Assembly: GCA_964628455.1 (NCBI GenBank)
Contig: CAZVPD010000040.1
Coordinates: forward strand, 1-24,023
Direction of reading: 5' to 3'
Source: JAQVWU01 sp964628455
Lineage (GTDB): Bacteria; Bacillota; Clostridia; Oscillospirales; CAG-272
DNA length: 24,023 bases
Below are positions 13,839 to 21,962 of this stretch, piece by piece. Both the position numbers and the translations under genes were made by a program. The notes under the pieces were generated by a model that ran no database searches, had not been told where the DNA came from, and saw only the letters and a list, made by a program, of their open reading frames with translations. The number at the start of each line of letters is the position of its first letter. Within the stretch, counting starts at the first letter, position 1.

Positions 13839-14525
13839 ATGCCGCTATACAGATACGAGACGCATTGCCATACCTCGGAAACTTCCCGCTGTTCACGGAT
13901 ATGCGGATCTGATGTTGTCCGGTATTATCATCGGCTCGGATACTCGGGTGTTTGCATAACCGACCATTTCTTCAACGGCAATACTACGGTTCCGAATGAT
14001 CTTCCCTGGGATAAACGTATTGCTTTGTTTTCTACGGGATATAAAAACGCGGCGGACGAAGGTGACAGACTCGGTATGACGGTCTGCTTCGGTTGGGAAT
14101 ATACATATCAGGGTGCTGACTTTCTGACATACGGTCTTACCGAGGCATGGCTTTTGTCTCATCCGGATCTTATGAACTGGAGTTTGAATGAATATCTTGA
14201 CCGCGCCCGTGCCGACGGCGCCTTTATCGTACACGCTCATCCGTTCCGGGAAGCCGGATATATACCGATGATCCATTTGAATCCGGGACGAATCGATGCA
14301 GTCGAGATAAAAAATGCAAGCATGACCGATGTCGTAAACGATCGTGCCGGGTGGTATGCGGAGAGTTACGGATTAAAACAATTTGCCGGTTCCGATATGC
14401 ATTCTGACGGACGACCGTGTCTGTGCGGCATCGAGACATCCGTTAAAATCACAGAGATAAGCGATTTGACACAGGTTTTCATAAAAGGCGAATATACGAT
14501 TTTTGAAGACAACTGCAATTCATAA
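13839..14525 (+). CDS. PHP-domain metal-dependent phosphoesterase
   Basis: A 228-residue PHP (polymerase and histidinol phosphatase) domain protein with the expected metal-binding residues in order: H9-x-H11, TDH near residue 42, the Glu in GWEYT, HAHP near 130 and GSDMHSDG near 185-190. Such proteins hydrolyse phosphate esters using a multi-metal site; substrates vary (for example nucleoside 3',5'-bisphosphates or histidinol phosphate). No tRNA- or DNA-polymerase-related domain is attached. It starts 6 bases after the panT stop, with AAGGA a little far upstream, so it is likely the last gene of the coaX-panT operon, which ends at the hairpin at 14534-14575. Link with CoA metabolism is only by position. 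Confidence 0.88.
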   Translation: MPLYRYETHCHTSETSRCSRICGSDVVRYYHRLGYSGVCITDHFFNGNTTVPNDLPWDKRIALFSTGYKNAADEGDRLGMTVCFGWEYTYQGADFLTYGLTEAWLLSHPDLMNWSLNEYLDRARADGAFIVHAHPFREAGYIPMIHLNPGRIDAVEIKNASMTDVVNDRAGWYAESYGLKQFAGSDMHSDGRPCLCGIETSVKITEISDLTQVFIKGEYTIFEDNCNS

Positions 14526-14533
14526 AAAAATGC

Positions 14534-14575
14534 GGAGAGTTTTCTGTTACAGAGACAGAAGGCTCTCCTGCTTTT
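14534..14575 (+). terminator. Rho-independent terminator of the coaX-panT-PHP operon
   Basis: GGAGAG (14534-14539) pairs with CTCTCC (14563-14568), and TTCTGT (14542-14547) with ACAGAA (14555-14560). TTTT follows at 14572-14575. Confidence 0.75.
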
Positions 14576-14697
14576 ATATATCATGCGGAACATTTTGATT
14601 GATCTGACGTCTTAAGAAACATCAGAAGATTTTGATCAAACTATAATTCAATAAAACTCTTGATATTTTATATAATAAAAGGAAAAGAGGCAATCAC

Positions 14698-15744
14698 ATG
14701 AAAAACAAACTGTTTGTTCTTATACTCGCGGTTTTCATTGCATTAACGGCTTTGCCGGTCACGGCAGCCGGCCGTCCGGATGAGGGCAAAGGGATCCTAT
14801 CTGACGATGGTGCCAAAGCGACATATTCCGATATTTCGGACTGCTGGTGCAAGGAAGCTGCCGAAAAATTCGATTATTCCGAAATTTTCGAAATGAAAGA
14901 CGGCAGGTTCAAACCGGCCGCGAAAATCACCCGTATGGAGTTTGTCCGTATGCTTCACATGGCTCTGGATATAAACATGAATTATTTTGCTGCAACAGAT
15001 ATAAAAGACTTTTTCGATGATGTCGAAAACGAAGATGCGGGAGCCGGAAATCTGTATGATCTGGTGATTACGGGTATAATCGATAAAAAAGGCAGTTTCG
15101 ATCCGGATGAGCAGCTTGCAAGAGATGAAATGATACATTATATCATCAATGCTCTGAAACACATGACGGACAATGAATATGCCGTGATAAAAATGATGCC
15201 GGTGCCCTTTGAAGACGATTCTGAAATTACTCCCGGGTATAAAGGCGATATAATCGAAGCTGTCCTCCTGCAATTGATTTACGGCAGAGGGAACAATATG
15301 CTTTTTCCGCGGGACGGAGCGACGAGAGCCGAGGCTGCGGCAGTTACAGCCCGTCTTGTTGATTTGCTGAAAACATTAAATACGGGCATTGATGTGATAA
15401 CTTCTGCCGATACATCCGAAGGCAAACTGAAAATCTCTTTGATCATACAAAACAATACGGATCATGCGATCACCATCCGACACAACTCGGGACGCAGATA
15501 TGATTTTTTGATATCGGATACGGACGGGGATGTTCTGTATCAATGGTCCGCCAATAAGAAATTCATTTCCGCATTGACAGTCACCGTCATCAATACAGGT
15601 GAAACGGTTGAGTTTACAGATGAGTTGAGTGAGGAAACCTATCTGACTATAAAAAAAGAGATCGCCGTAATCACCGCATATATTGACGGAACATCCGATG
15701 ATTTTACGATTGATCCCGACGGATACCGGATATATGCGGACTGA
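14698..15744 (+). CDS. Secreted SLH-domain protein with C-terminal BsuPI-like domain
   Basis: A 348-residue exported protein. A signal peptide is clear (MKNK, hydrophobic core LFVLILAVFIALTALPV, cleavage near TAA-G at about 24). About residues 42-225 hold three S-layer-homology-like repeats (YSDISD...FDYSEIFEMKDGRFKPAAKITRMEF; FFDDV...GIIDKKGSFDPDEQLARDEM; FEDD...LIYGRGNNMLFPRDGATRAEAA), which usually tether proteins to pyruvylated secondary cell-wall polymers. Residues about 235-345 resemble the BsuPI (PF12690) intracellular proteinase inhibitor fold: LIIQNNTDHAITI, SGRRYDFLISDTDGDVLYQWS, INTGETVEF. GAGG at 14687-14690 supports the start. It converges on the glycyl radical activase gene. Cell-surface role inferred; ligand or protease target unknown. 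Confidence 0.85.
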   Translation: MKNKLFVLILAVFIALTALPVTAAGRPDEGKGILSDDGAKATYSDISDCWCKEAAEKFDYSEIFEMKDGRFKPAAKITRMEFVRMLHMALDINMNYFAATDIKDFFDDVENEDAGAGNLYDLVITGIIDKKGSFDPDEQLARDEMIHYIINALKHMTDNEYAVIKMMPVPFEDDSEITPGYKGDIIEAVLLQLIYGRGNNMLFPRDGATRAEAAAVTARLVDLLKTLNTGIDVITSADTSEGKLKISLIIQNNTDHAITIRHNSGRRYDFLISDTDGDVLYQWSANKKFISALTVTVINTGETVEFTDELSEETYLTIKKEIAVITAYIDGTSDDFTIDPDGYRIYAD

Positions 15745-15753
15745 TGAAACAAT

Positions 15754-15803
15754 ATAATGAAAGGACATTTGCCGTCGGACCGCGGCAAATGTCCTTTCAT
15801 TAT
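15754..15803. terminator. Bidirectional terminator: perfect 21-bp inverted repeat
   Basis: Bases 15754-15774 and 15783-15803 are exact reverse complements (21 bp) around an 8-nt loop TCGGACCG. It lies 9 bases after the SLH gene stop and touches the last base of the activase stop codon on the other strand, so it ends both converging transcripts. Confidence 0.85.
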
Positions 15804-16624
15804 CAGCTTTTGACATTTTTGAAATATTTCCGGCAATCATTGATTTGACTGACGGGCTGTTCGGTCCCAGTGAAAGTATACTGCATCCCGAAATTCGGAT
15901 ACTTTGCACCGGCCAGAATATTATAGGGAAGCAGTTCCACTAAGGAATCACCGGCTAAAAGAGCTAATCCCCGAAGATTGTTTTCGGTATCCGTAATACC
16001 CGGGATCAAAGGGATCCGGATGATATGCTTTTGGCCCGACTTCTGCAGGAAACGCAGATTTTCATGAATCTGCCTGTTCGGCAAACCCGTATATTTTATA
16101 TGGCTGTCATTGTCAAATAGTTTCAGATCGAAAAACACCAGGTCGAAAAGAAGGATGCCGTCTTGAAACAAGTCGGCAGGTATATGGCCGCAGGTTTCCG
16201 CAGCGGTATGTATACCCGATAATCGCGAGATCAATTCCCGGATAAAAGGTATATGCAGCATCGGCTCTCCACCCGAAAAAGTCACACCGCCACCGCTTAA
16301 AAAATAAAGATCCCTGTCCCGTATCAGCATCGAGGCGAGAACATCGGTCTCATATTCCTTGCCCGCAACGCTGATATTACCGTGCGGACAGATATGCAGA
16401 CACCTTTCCCATTGCCTGCAGTCTGCATGACTGCACTTTATCAGACATTTTCCGCAGCCGGTGCACTGCGCTGTTTTAATACAAAGCTGCGCTTCGGCTG
16501 TCATGCCCTCAGGATTATGACACCAGATACATCTGAGCGGACAGCCTTTGAAGAAAACCGTTGTGCGTATACCGGGACCGTCATCGATTGAAAAACCCTT
16601 GATATCGAATATGATCGCTTTCAT
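15803..16624 (-). CDS. Glycyl radical enzyme activating protein (radical SAM)
   Basis: A 273-residue radical SAM enzyme that installs the glycyl radical on its partner. It has IDDGPGIRTTVFFKGC followed by the C28-x3-C32-x2-C35 cluster motif, and FSGGEPMLH as the SAM-binding GGE segment. Between them is a ferredoxin-like insert with eight cysteines (C48, 54, 57, 60, 64, 69, 75, 79), enough for two more [4Fe-4S] clusters. This insert is typical of activases for dehydratase-type glycyl radical enzymes and absent from PflA. ATG 16624 begins one base after the stop of the glycyl radical enzyme gene. A longer TTG-initiated frame from 16651 would overlap that gene and is less likely. The two are one translationally coupled operon. 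Confidence 0.93.
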   Translation of the reverse strand: MKAIIFDIKGFSIDDGPGIRTTVFFKGCPLRCIWCHNPEGMTAEAQLCIKTAQCTGCGKCLIKCSHADCRQWERCLHICPHGNISVAGKEYETDVLASMLIRDRDLYFLSGGGVTFSGGEPMLHIPFIRELISRLSGIHTAAETCGHIPADLFQDGILLFDLVFFDLKLFDNDSHIKYTGLPNRQIHENLRFLQKSGQKHIIRIPLIPGITDTENNLRGLALLAGDSLVELLPYNILAGAKYPNFGMQYTFTGTEQPVSQINDCRKYFKNVKS

Positions 16625-16625
16625 T

Positions 16626-18620
16626 TTACAATGCGTATTCCCGGCGGGCAATCACATGATCCTGAAAGTCACGGTCAAGCTCGCAGAAATATGCGCTCCA
16701 GCCCCAGATTCGGACAATCAGCTGTTTGTGTTTTTCCGGATTCTTCTGTGCATCCAATAATTTGCTGATATTGACCGCATTGAGCTGCAGCTGGTGTCCG
16801 CCTTTTTCCATATAATATTTTACCAGCCATGCGATTTTTTTAACGGAATCGGGATTGACGAACATTCTGTCGCAAAATTCCAGAGTAAGCGGGCCTCCGT
16901 TTATAACTCTCGTCAGATCAGGCTTCGTGAAGGAATTTATAACGCTTACGGGATCTGATATTTTCGTAAACAGACCCGGAGAATAATTGGCCGAAAACGG
17001 TTCGCCTTTACGTCTGCCGTCAGGAGATGCCCCTATTTGCCCGGCATGCCATAAATAAAACATGGCAGAACCCGTTCCCGCCCTGTAACAACCGCCGCGG
17101 CAGTTTTTTTTGCCCTCGAGAGCTCCTGCGAATTGTTCGGTCAGAAAAACAAGATACATATCGGCGGCATCATCCGATCCGGACTTCGGCGCCTCATACC
17201 TGAGAAGTGCAAGCATTTCGTCATATCCCTCAAAGTCATGATCAACCGCATTCATCAGTTCCTCAGCTGTAAAGCGCCTTTCATCGAAAATGTATTTTTT
17301 TATCGCTGCAATCGAATCAGCCGCACAGGAGATCCCAGTACCGTGGATTCCGAAATTGTTGTAATAAGCTCCCGAGGATATGTCTGATCCGCCGTAAAGA
17401 AGATCCATAAACGGAGAAGGAACAAACCATACGGATTTGATATGATCCGTGATGAAATCGCATTCTGCTTTTATTTCTTTTACGATTTCTTCTTTGAATG
17501 CGTCAAAGTCATAGTTGTTCAAAACCGCGCTGCGAAACGCGCGGTCAACACATAACGGATACGATAAAGCTCCGATATTCGGGATCTCCATACCTTTGCC
17601 CGGGATTATAAATTCCCAGCATGCGGCGACTGTATAGTTTACCGCGTCTTTATAATCATATCCGAGATTTAAAAGTCCCTTTATAACCGTTTCATCGTTT
17701 GAATACTGCGGAAAACCAAGCCCCATTTTGGTCAGTTCCGAACCTTTTTCATAAAGAGAAAGAGGTGTTCCCTTCGTAACGCGAAGATTGATTTTCGGAT
17801 CTATCAGTTTCAGGTCACCGCTGATTTCGAGACACATAGACGTCAGGAGATTGTATATTTCCGTACCATCCTCCGTCAGACCGCCCAGCATCATGCTCTG
17901 GCCGTTGTCCCCCTGCTGGATTCCGGGATACAAATCGCTGTCGATATTGAATGAAAGAAAAAAGTCTTCCAGAAGTTCTCCGGCGCTGTCGGGAGTAAGG
18001 ATACCGGCATCAAGGTCGTGCTGTAAATACGGCATCATATACTTGTCAAATCGTCCGACTGTGTTATGATAATTCCCTTCCATCCACAAGGCGTAATGTA
18101 TGATACGGAAGAACTGCAGTGCTTCACGAAATGATTCGGCAGCGTATTCGGGTACGCGCTCGAGTGTTTTGACAATTTCGGTCAGGCCCTGTGATTCGGC
18201 TTCGGATCTATAAGAAACGCACAGCCGGGACATGGCGTCCAAAACGGAACGACCGTATTCATCGGCGGTTTTCCGGATTTCCGCAAATCCTTTTGATATA
18301 ACATATGTGTGGTCAGGGCAGATATTAGAGATATAACCGAGTTCGTGTACAAACGATGCTTTTTTGATTTCCGTCCATTCATCGGCCGTCAGAACATCCG
18401 GCATGGCAGGAAGAGTACGAATCAAGACTATTTTTTGACCGGGCAGTATCCGCGGTGTTTCCGATTCGGCTTCAGCAGCTTCGCAAAAACGGGCTGCCAT
18501 TCTCGCCCTCACCGAAAGACCGCGGGCCTGATATACATCTGCTTTTGATATGGGAACGGACCTGCGGTAAGTCAGATGTCTGTGTTCCGTAATAAAATCG
18601 TATAACTTTTTATTTTTCAT
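16626..18620 (-). CDS. Glycyl radical enzyme of unknown substrate, short C-x-E dehydratase-like type
   Basis: A 664-residue member of the pyruvate formate-lyase superfamily. The C-terminal glycyl radical motif is RIWGWSAYF with Gly640, and the thiyl-radical cysteine is Cys334 in AACWEF, giving the C-x-E arrangement (Glu336) of dehydratase and lyase members such as glycerol/propanediol, choline and hydroxyproline enzymes, not the Cys-Cys of PFL. PDGRRKGEPF (533-542) and GGHQLQLNAVN (607-617) are also conserved. It is shorter than the usual 770-850 residues, mostly at the N-terminus. The common radical loop RVxGYSA reads RIWGWSA. AAGG 6 nt before ATG 18620 supports the start. No microcompartment, transporter or aldehyde dehydrogenase gene is nearby to hint at substrate. 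Confidence 0.92.
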   Translation of the reverse strand: MKNKKLYDFITEHRHLTYRRSVPISKADVYQARGLSVRARMAARFCEAAEAESETPRILPGQKIVLIRTLPAMPDVLTADEWTEIKKASFVHELGYISNICPDHTYVISKGFAEIRKTADEYGRSVLDAMSRLCVSYRSEAESQGLTEIVKTLERVPEYAAESFREALQFFRIIHYALWMEGNYHNTVGRFDKYMMPYLQHDLDAGILTPDSAGELLEDFFLSFNIDSDLYPGIQQGDNGQSMMLGGLTEDGTEIYNLLTSMCLEISGDLKLIDPKINLRVTKGTPLSLYEKGSELTKMGLGFPQYSNDETVIKGLLNLGYDYKDAVNYTVAACWEFIIPGKGMEIPNIGALSYPLCVDRAFRSAVLNNYDFDAFKEEIVKEIKAECDFITDHIKSVWFVPSPFMDLLYGGSDISSGAYYNNFGIHGTGISCAADSIAAIKKYIFDERRFTAEELMNAVDHDFEGYDEMLALLRYEAPKSGSDDAADMYLVFLTEQFAGALEGKKNCRGGCYRAGTGSAMFYLWHAGQIGASPDGRRKGEPFSANYSPGLFTKISDPVSVINSFTKPDLTRVINGGPLTLEFCDRMFVNPDSVKKIAWLVKYYMEKGGHQLQLNAVNISKLLDAQKNPEKHKQLIVRIWGWSAYFCELDRDFQDHVIARREYAL

Positions 18621-18709
18621 TTTTTGCCTTATCTTTCCTGAACTTATGATAAAATCGACAATACCCGGTACCCGCGGTGTTGCTTTTTGTCATCCTTCAT
18701 GAAACGCGC

Positions 18710-18738
18710 TTGACAAAAAAGACTATTGCATGTATAAT
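18710..18738 (+). promoter_or_regulatory. Sigma-A promoter of the membrane zinc-ribbon gene
   Basis: TTGACA (18710-18715) and TATAAT (18733-18738) are exact consensus with a 17-nt spacer, 40 bases before the ATG at 18779. It faces away from the glycyl radical enzyme gene; no comparable promoter was found for that gene. Confidence 0.85.
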
Positions 18739-18778
18739 AAAAATATAATATATTACAAGATTGTGCCGTGAGGTTTCT

Positions 18779-19897
18779 ATGAACGGGAAAAACAGAATCA
18801 ATGCATACGCTGTTTTTAAAAAGACATTGAAACTCAGTTTTTTAAAACTCGCTCTCGGAGCAGCCATATTATTGATTTCCGGTATTCTTCTGTCTGTTTT
18901 TCTTGGCATCGGAACACTCATCGGTGAAGATGTGTTTGTAGTGATGTTTATCGTCTGGCTTATAGTGTCGGGACTCGTCAATTTTTATCTGACACATTAT
19001 ATCGGTTACCTATTAAAGGCAGGGCATATTGCAGTCATCACCGATACGATTTCAAATAGGGATGTGCCTGAGGATCAGATTGTATATGCAGTTATCAGAA
19101 CAAAAAAACGTTACGCAACCGCCAACATTTATTTTCTTGTCGATTCATGGATCGGAGGAGCAGTCAGACAGATTCGGCATATATCGGAACGGGCACACAG
19201 CGCTGCCGATTCGGTTTCCGGTGTAAATGCAGCTGCCCTGATAAGCAACCTGCTGACAGACATTTTTCTCGGGTATACCGCTGAATGCTGCCTCGGTTAT
19301 ACATTTTATAACGATGAACAAAATGTTTATAAAAGTGCGGCGGACGGTATAGTCTTCTGTTATCAGAACAGGAAGAAGTTATATAAAAATGCATCGGGTA
19401 CCGTGCTGACCGTTGTTACCCTGTATATTCTCTGCGGTATTATTTTATTCCTGTTGTTTGCTGCGTTGTTCGGAATACTCTTACCGGATATGAAAGTCAT
19501 TCTTGCACTGCTCTTCGCCGGATTTTTAACGTATGTTATTAAATATGCTTTTCTTGACACCTGGATTCTGATAAAAACGAACCTGATATTTTTGGAACTT
19601 GCTCCAAAAACCGCGATAACCTATGATTTATATGAAAAATTAAGTCGTTATTCAAAAAAATTCCGGAATCTATTGATCAAAGGGCAACAGATCGGAGGTG
19701 TTACAACGAATTATAACGCAGGCGAGAAAGCGGACAATTCATTATCCACCCCGCCGCGCTATCCGGGGCAATACTCCGGTCAGCGTATTTTAGCAGTCGA
19801 TCAAAAAAAACCGAGACCCGTATTCTGTAACAACTGCAGTACCAAAAATAAATCAGGCACTAAATTCTGTGAAAACTGCGGCTCAAAAATCGATTGA
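18779..19897 (+). CDS. Polytopic membrane protein with C-terminal zinc ribbon
   Basis: A 372-residue protein I do not recognise as a named family. Hydrophobic segments lie at about residues 22-48, 52-75, 140-165 (weaker), 212-238 and 242-275, consistent with four to six membrane spans. A soluble, proline- and Ser-rich linker follows, and then a zinc ribbon of the double C-x2-C type (FCNNCSTKNKSGTKFCENCG) at the very C-terminus. Such ribbon-bearing membrane proteins are common in Firmicutes and poorly characterised. GAGG at 18770-18773 supports ATG 18779; an in-frame TTG at 18761 has no site. A consensus promoter lies just upstream. The GNAT gene begins 26 bases after its stop, so the pair may be cotranscribed. 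Confidence 0.8.
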   Translation: MNGKNRINAYAVFKKTLKLSFLKLALGAAILLISGILLSVFLGIGTLIGEDVFVVMFIVWLIVSGLVNFYLTHYIGYLLKAGHIAVITDTISNRDVPEDQIVYAVIRTKKRYATANIYFLVDSWIGGAVRQIRHISERAHSAADSVSGVNAAALISNLLTDIFLGYTAECCLGYTFYNDEQNVYKSAADGIVFCYQNRKKLYKNASGTVLTVVTLYILCGIILFLLFAALFGILLPDMKVILALLFAGFLTYVIKYAFLDTWILIKTNLIFLELAPKTAITYDLYEKLSRYSKKFRNLLIKGQQIGGVTTNYNAGEKADNSLSTPPRYPGQYSGQRILAVDQKKPRPVFCNNCSTKNKSGTKFCENCGSKID

Positions 19898-19923
19898 CTC
19901 AATACATCAGGGGAGGTTTATTT

Positions 19924-20490
19924 ATGTTGTTAAAAGATTATTATGAAAATCTTCCGAAACTTGAAACAGAAAGGCTGATTTTAAGGAAGATCATTCCGGA
20001 TGACGCCTACGATTGGGCAGAATTTACCGCAGACACCGATATTTACAAACACTGGGATAGAGATTCAGACGGCAATGAAATCAATCCCAGATCCATGCTT
20101 GCCGAAGTTCAGCATAAAAATTTCGGTAAAGAACAGCTTTTATGGGGTATAGCATTAAAAGAAAGCGACAGAATCATCGGAGATATTCAGATTTATAACA
20201 TCGAAAATTCCAGAATGGCAAAAGTTGCATTTAAACTCGCCAAAAAATACTGGGGCAATTCATATACGACCGAAGCGCTCAAGGCAGTCGTAAGGTTCTG
20301 TTTTACCAAAACCGAACTGCAGCGCATCTGGTCCGACGTGACGAAAGAGAATATCGCATCATGCAGAGTTCTGGAAAAATGCGGTTTTGTAAGAGAAGGG
20401 CTTATCCGGCAGGGTAAAATGGTTTTAACCTATTGCGATTATTATATTTACGGAATTATAAAAGACGATTTCTTAGCCGAACAGCTATAA
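19924..20490 (+). CDS. GNAT-family N-acetyltransferase, RimJ/RimL-like
   Basis: A 188-residue acetyl-CoA-dependent acetyltransferase. LETERLILRKIIPDDAYDW near the N-terminus is the standard opening of the RimJ/RimL-like (Acetyltransf_3) group. IIGDIQIYNIE, the acetyl-CoA loop region (AFKLAKKYWGNSYTTEAL), and NIASCRVLEKCGFVREG near residues 140-157 complete the fold. Substrates in this group include ribosomal protein N-termini, but also antibiotics and small amines, so the target is unknown. GGGAGG at 19911-19916, 7 nt before ATG 19924, decides the start over a longer upstream frame that overlaps the preceding gene. It is followed by a strong terminator. Confidence 0.9.
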   Translation: MLLKDYYENLPKLETERLILRKIIPDDAYDWAEFTADTDIYKHWDRDSDGNEINPRSMLAEVQHKNFGKEQLLWGIALKESDRIIGDIQIYNIENSRMAKVAFKLAKKYWGNSYTTEALKAVVRFCFTKTELQRIWSDVTKENIASCRVLEKCGFVREGLIRQGKMVLTYCDYYIYGIIKDDFLAEQL

Positions 20491-20517
20491 ACTGAGATCC
20501 TGTCCTATATGTTATAA

Positions 20518-20580
20518 CGGATGGAAAGCCGCGGCTTTTGTTGATGCAGAAGACGCGGCTTTATCCGTGTTTATTTTTTT
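20518..20580. terminator. Rho-independent terminator between GNAT and nfnB (convergent)
   Basis: AAAGCCGCG (20525-20533) pairs perfectly with CGCGGCTTT (20554-20562), extended by CGGAT/ATCCG (20518-20522 with 20563-20567). A T-run follows at 20574-20580 for the plus strand, overlapping the end of nfnB. Confidence 0.8.
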
Positions 20581-21962
20581 CCCGATATGAATTCCCTGAT
20601 TTTTTCGGCTGCCAGCTTTCCGGCTCCCATCGCCAGAATAACAGTCGCCGCGCCCGTAACCGCATCCCCGCCCGCGTATACTCCTAACCGTGTCGTCGTA
20701 ACGCCGTCTTCTGTTATCAGGCAGCCTTTTTTATCGGTTTGAAGCCCCGGAGTTGTGGTTCGTATAAGCGGATTGGGGCTTGTTCCCACCGCTATGATCA
20801 CGGTATCGACATCCAGTTCGAACTCGGAATCTGGAATAACGACAGGACGACGCCGTCCTGAGGAATCCGGTTCACCGAGTTCCATTTTGACACAGGTCAT
20901 CGCTTTTACGACTCCGCCGGAATCCGGCGTTATTTTTATGGGATTCGTCAGCAGCAGGAAAATAATGCCTTCTTCTTTGGCATGATGTATCTCCTCGATT
21001 CGGGCAGGCATTTCCTCTTCGCTGCGCCTGTATACGATATATACTGTTTCAGCTCCCAGGCGCTTCGCACAGCGTGCGGCATCCATGGCAACGTTTCCGC
21101 CGCCTACGACCGCTGCAACACGACTGGACCTGATGGGCGTGCTATATTCGGCACGATAAGCCTTCATCAGATTGATACGCGTCAGATATTCGTTGGCCGA
21201 ATAAACACCTACGCTGTTTTCACCGGGTATATTCATAAACGACGGCAGTCCCGCACCGCTGCCGATAAATACAGCCTGAAACCCCTCTTCAAATAATTCA
21301 TCCACCGTAACGGTACGTCCGATAACCGTATCAAGTTCTATTTTTACGCCCAAATCCGTTAAGGCATCGATTTCGCTTTTTACGATCGATTTCGGAAGAC
21401 GGAATTCGGGTATGCCGTAAACCAATACTCCGCCTGTCATATGCAGAGCTTCATATATGGTGACATCAAAGCCTTCCTTGGCTAAATCACCCGCACAGGT
21501 CAATCCGGCCGGGCCGGAACCCACAACCGCGACTTTAATGCCGTTCGGCGCCGCAGTTTCTGTTTTTTCTTTATGATGGTTCTTCAATGCCCAGTCGGCA
21601 CAAAAACGTTCAAGCCTTCCGATACCCACACTTTCGCCTTTGATACCGCGAATACATTTTTCTTCACACTGACTTTCCTGAGGGCAGACGCGTCCGCAGA
21701 TTGCCGGCAGAGCGTTTGTCTGTTTGATGATATCATATGCTCCGGAAAAATCACCTTCGGCGACAGCACCGATAAATTCCGGGATCGGAACGGCAACCGG
21801 ACATCCGGCTACACAAGGCCTGTTTTTACATCCCAGGCAGCGCAGAGCTTCGTTTTTCGCATCTTCTTCCGTATAGCCGCAGGCTACTTCATCCCAGTTT
21901 TTATTTCTGACTTCCGGAGCCTGTTCGGGCATCGGAGTTTTATTTTTTTGCATATTAGGCAT
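20571..21962 (-). CDS. nfnB: NfnB / glutamate synthase small-subunit-like flavoprotein (ferredoxin:NADP oxidoreductase subunit beta)
   Basis: A 463-residue flavoprotein of the GltD/SudA family. The N-terminal domain carries two [4Fe-4S] motifs: C42-x2-C45-x4-C50-x3-C54 and C89-x3-C93-x5-C99-x3-C103. It is followed by the FAD-binding VAVVGSGPAGLTCAGDLA (about 144-161) and an NADPH-binding VVGGGNVAMDAARCA near 283. Next to NfnA it forms NfnAB, which couples ferredoxin and NADH oxidation to NADP+ reduction by flavin-based electron bifurcation (reversibly). A glutamate synthase large subunit is not present, so GOGAT is unlikely. It overlaps nfnA by 8 nt; GAGGTGGAG just upstream of ATG 21962 supports the start. 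Annotation pipelines may call it gltA or sudA. Confidence 0.92.
   Translation of the reverse strand: MPNMQKNKTPMPEQAPEVRNKNWDEVACGYTEEDAKNEALRCLGCKNRPCVAGCPVAVPIPEFIGAVAEGDFSGAYDIIKQTNALPAICGRVCPQESQCEEKCIRGIKGESVGIGRLERFCADWALKNHHKEKTETAAPNGIKVAVVGSGPAGLTCAGDLAKEGFDVTIYEALHMTGGVLVYGIPEFRLPKSIVKSEIDALTDLGVKIELDTVIGRTVTVDELFEEGFQAVFIGSGAGLPSFMNIPGENSVGVYSANEYLTRINLMKAYRAEYSTPIRSSRVAAVVGGGNVAMDAARCAKRLGAETVYIVYRRSEEEMPARIEEIHHAKEEGIIFLLLTNPIKITPDSGGVVKAMTCVKMELGEPDSSGRRRPVVIPDSEFELDVDTVIIAVGTSPNPLIRTTTPGLQTDKKGCLITEDGVTTTRLGVYAGGDAVTGAATVILAMGAGKLAAEKIREFISGKK

Noticed and set aside
14660..14676. TTGATA plus TATAAT as a promoter for the SLH gene
   Set aside because: The two hexamers are only 5 nt apart, too close for a sigma-A promoter; another -35 was not convincing.
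15376..15909. Long minus-strand frame across the SLH gene
   Set aside because: It is antisense to a gene with clear domains and crosses the 21-bp terminator repeat.
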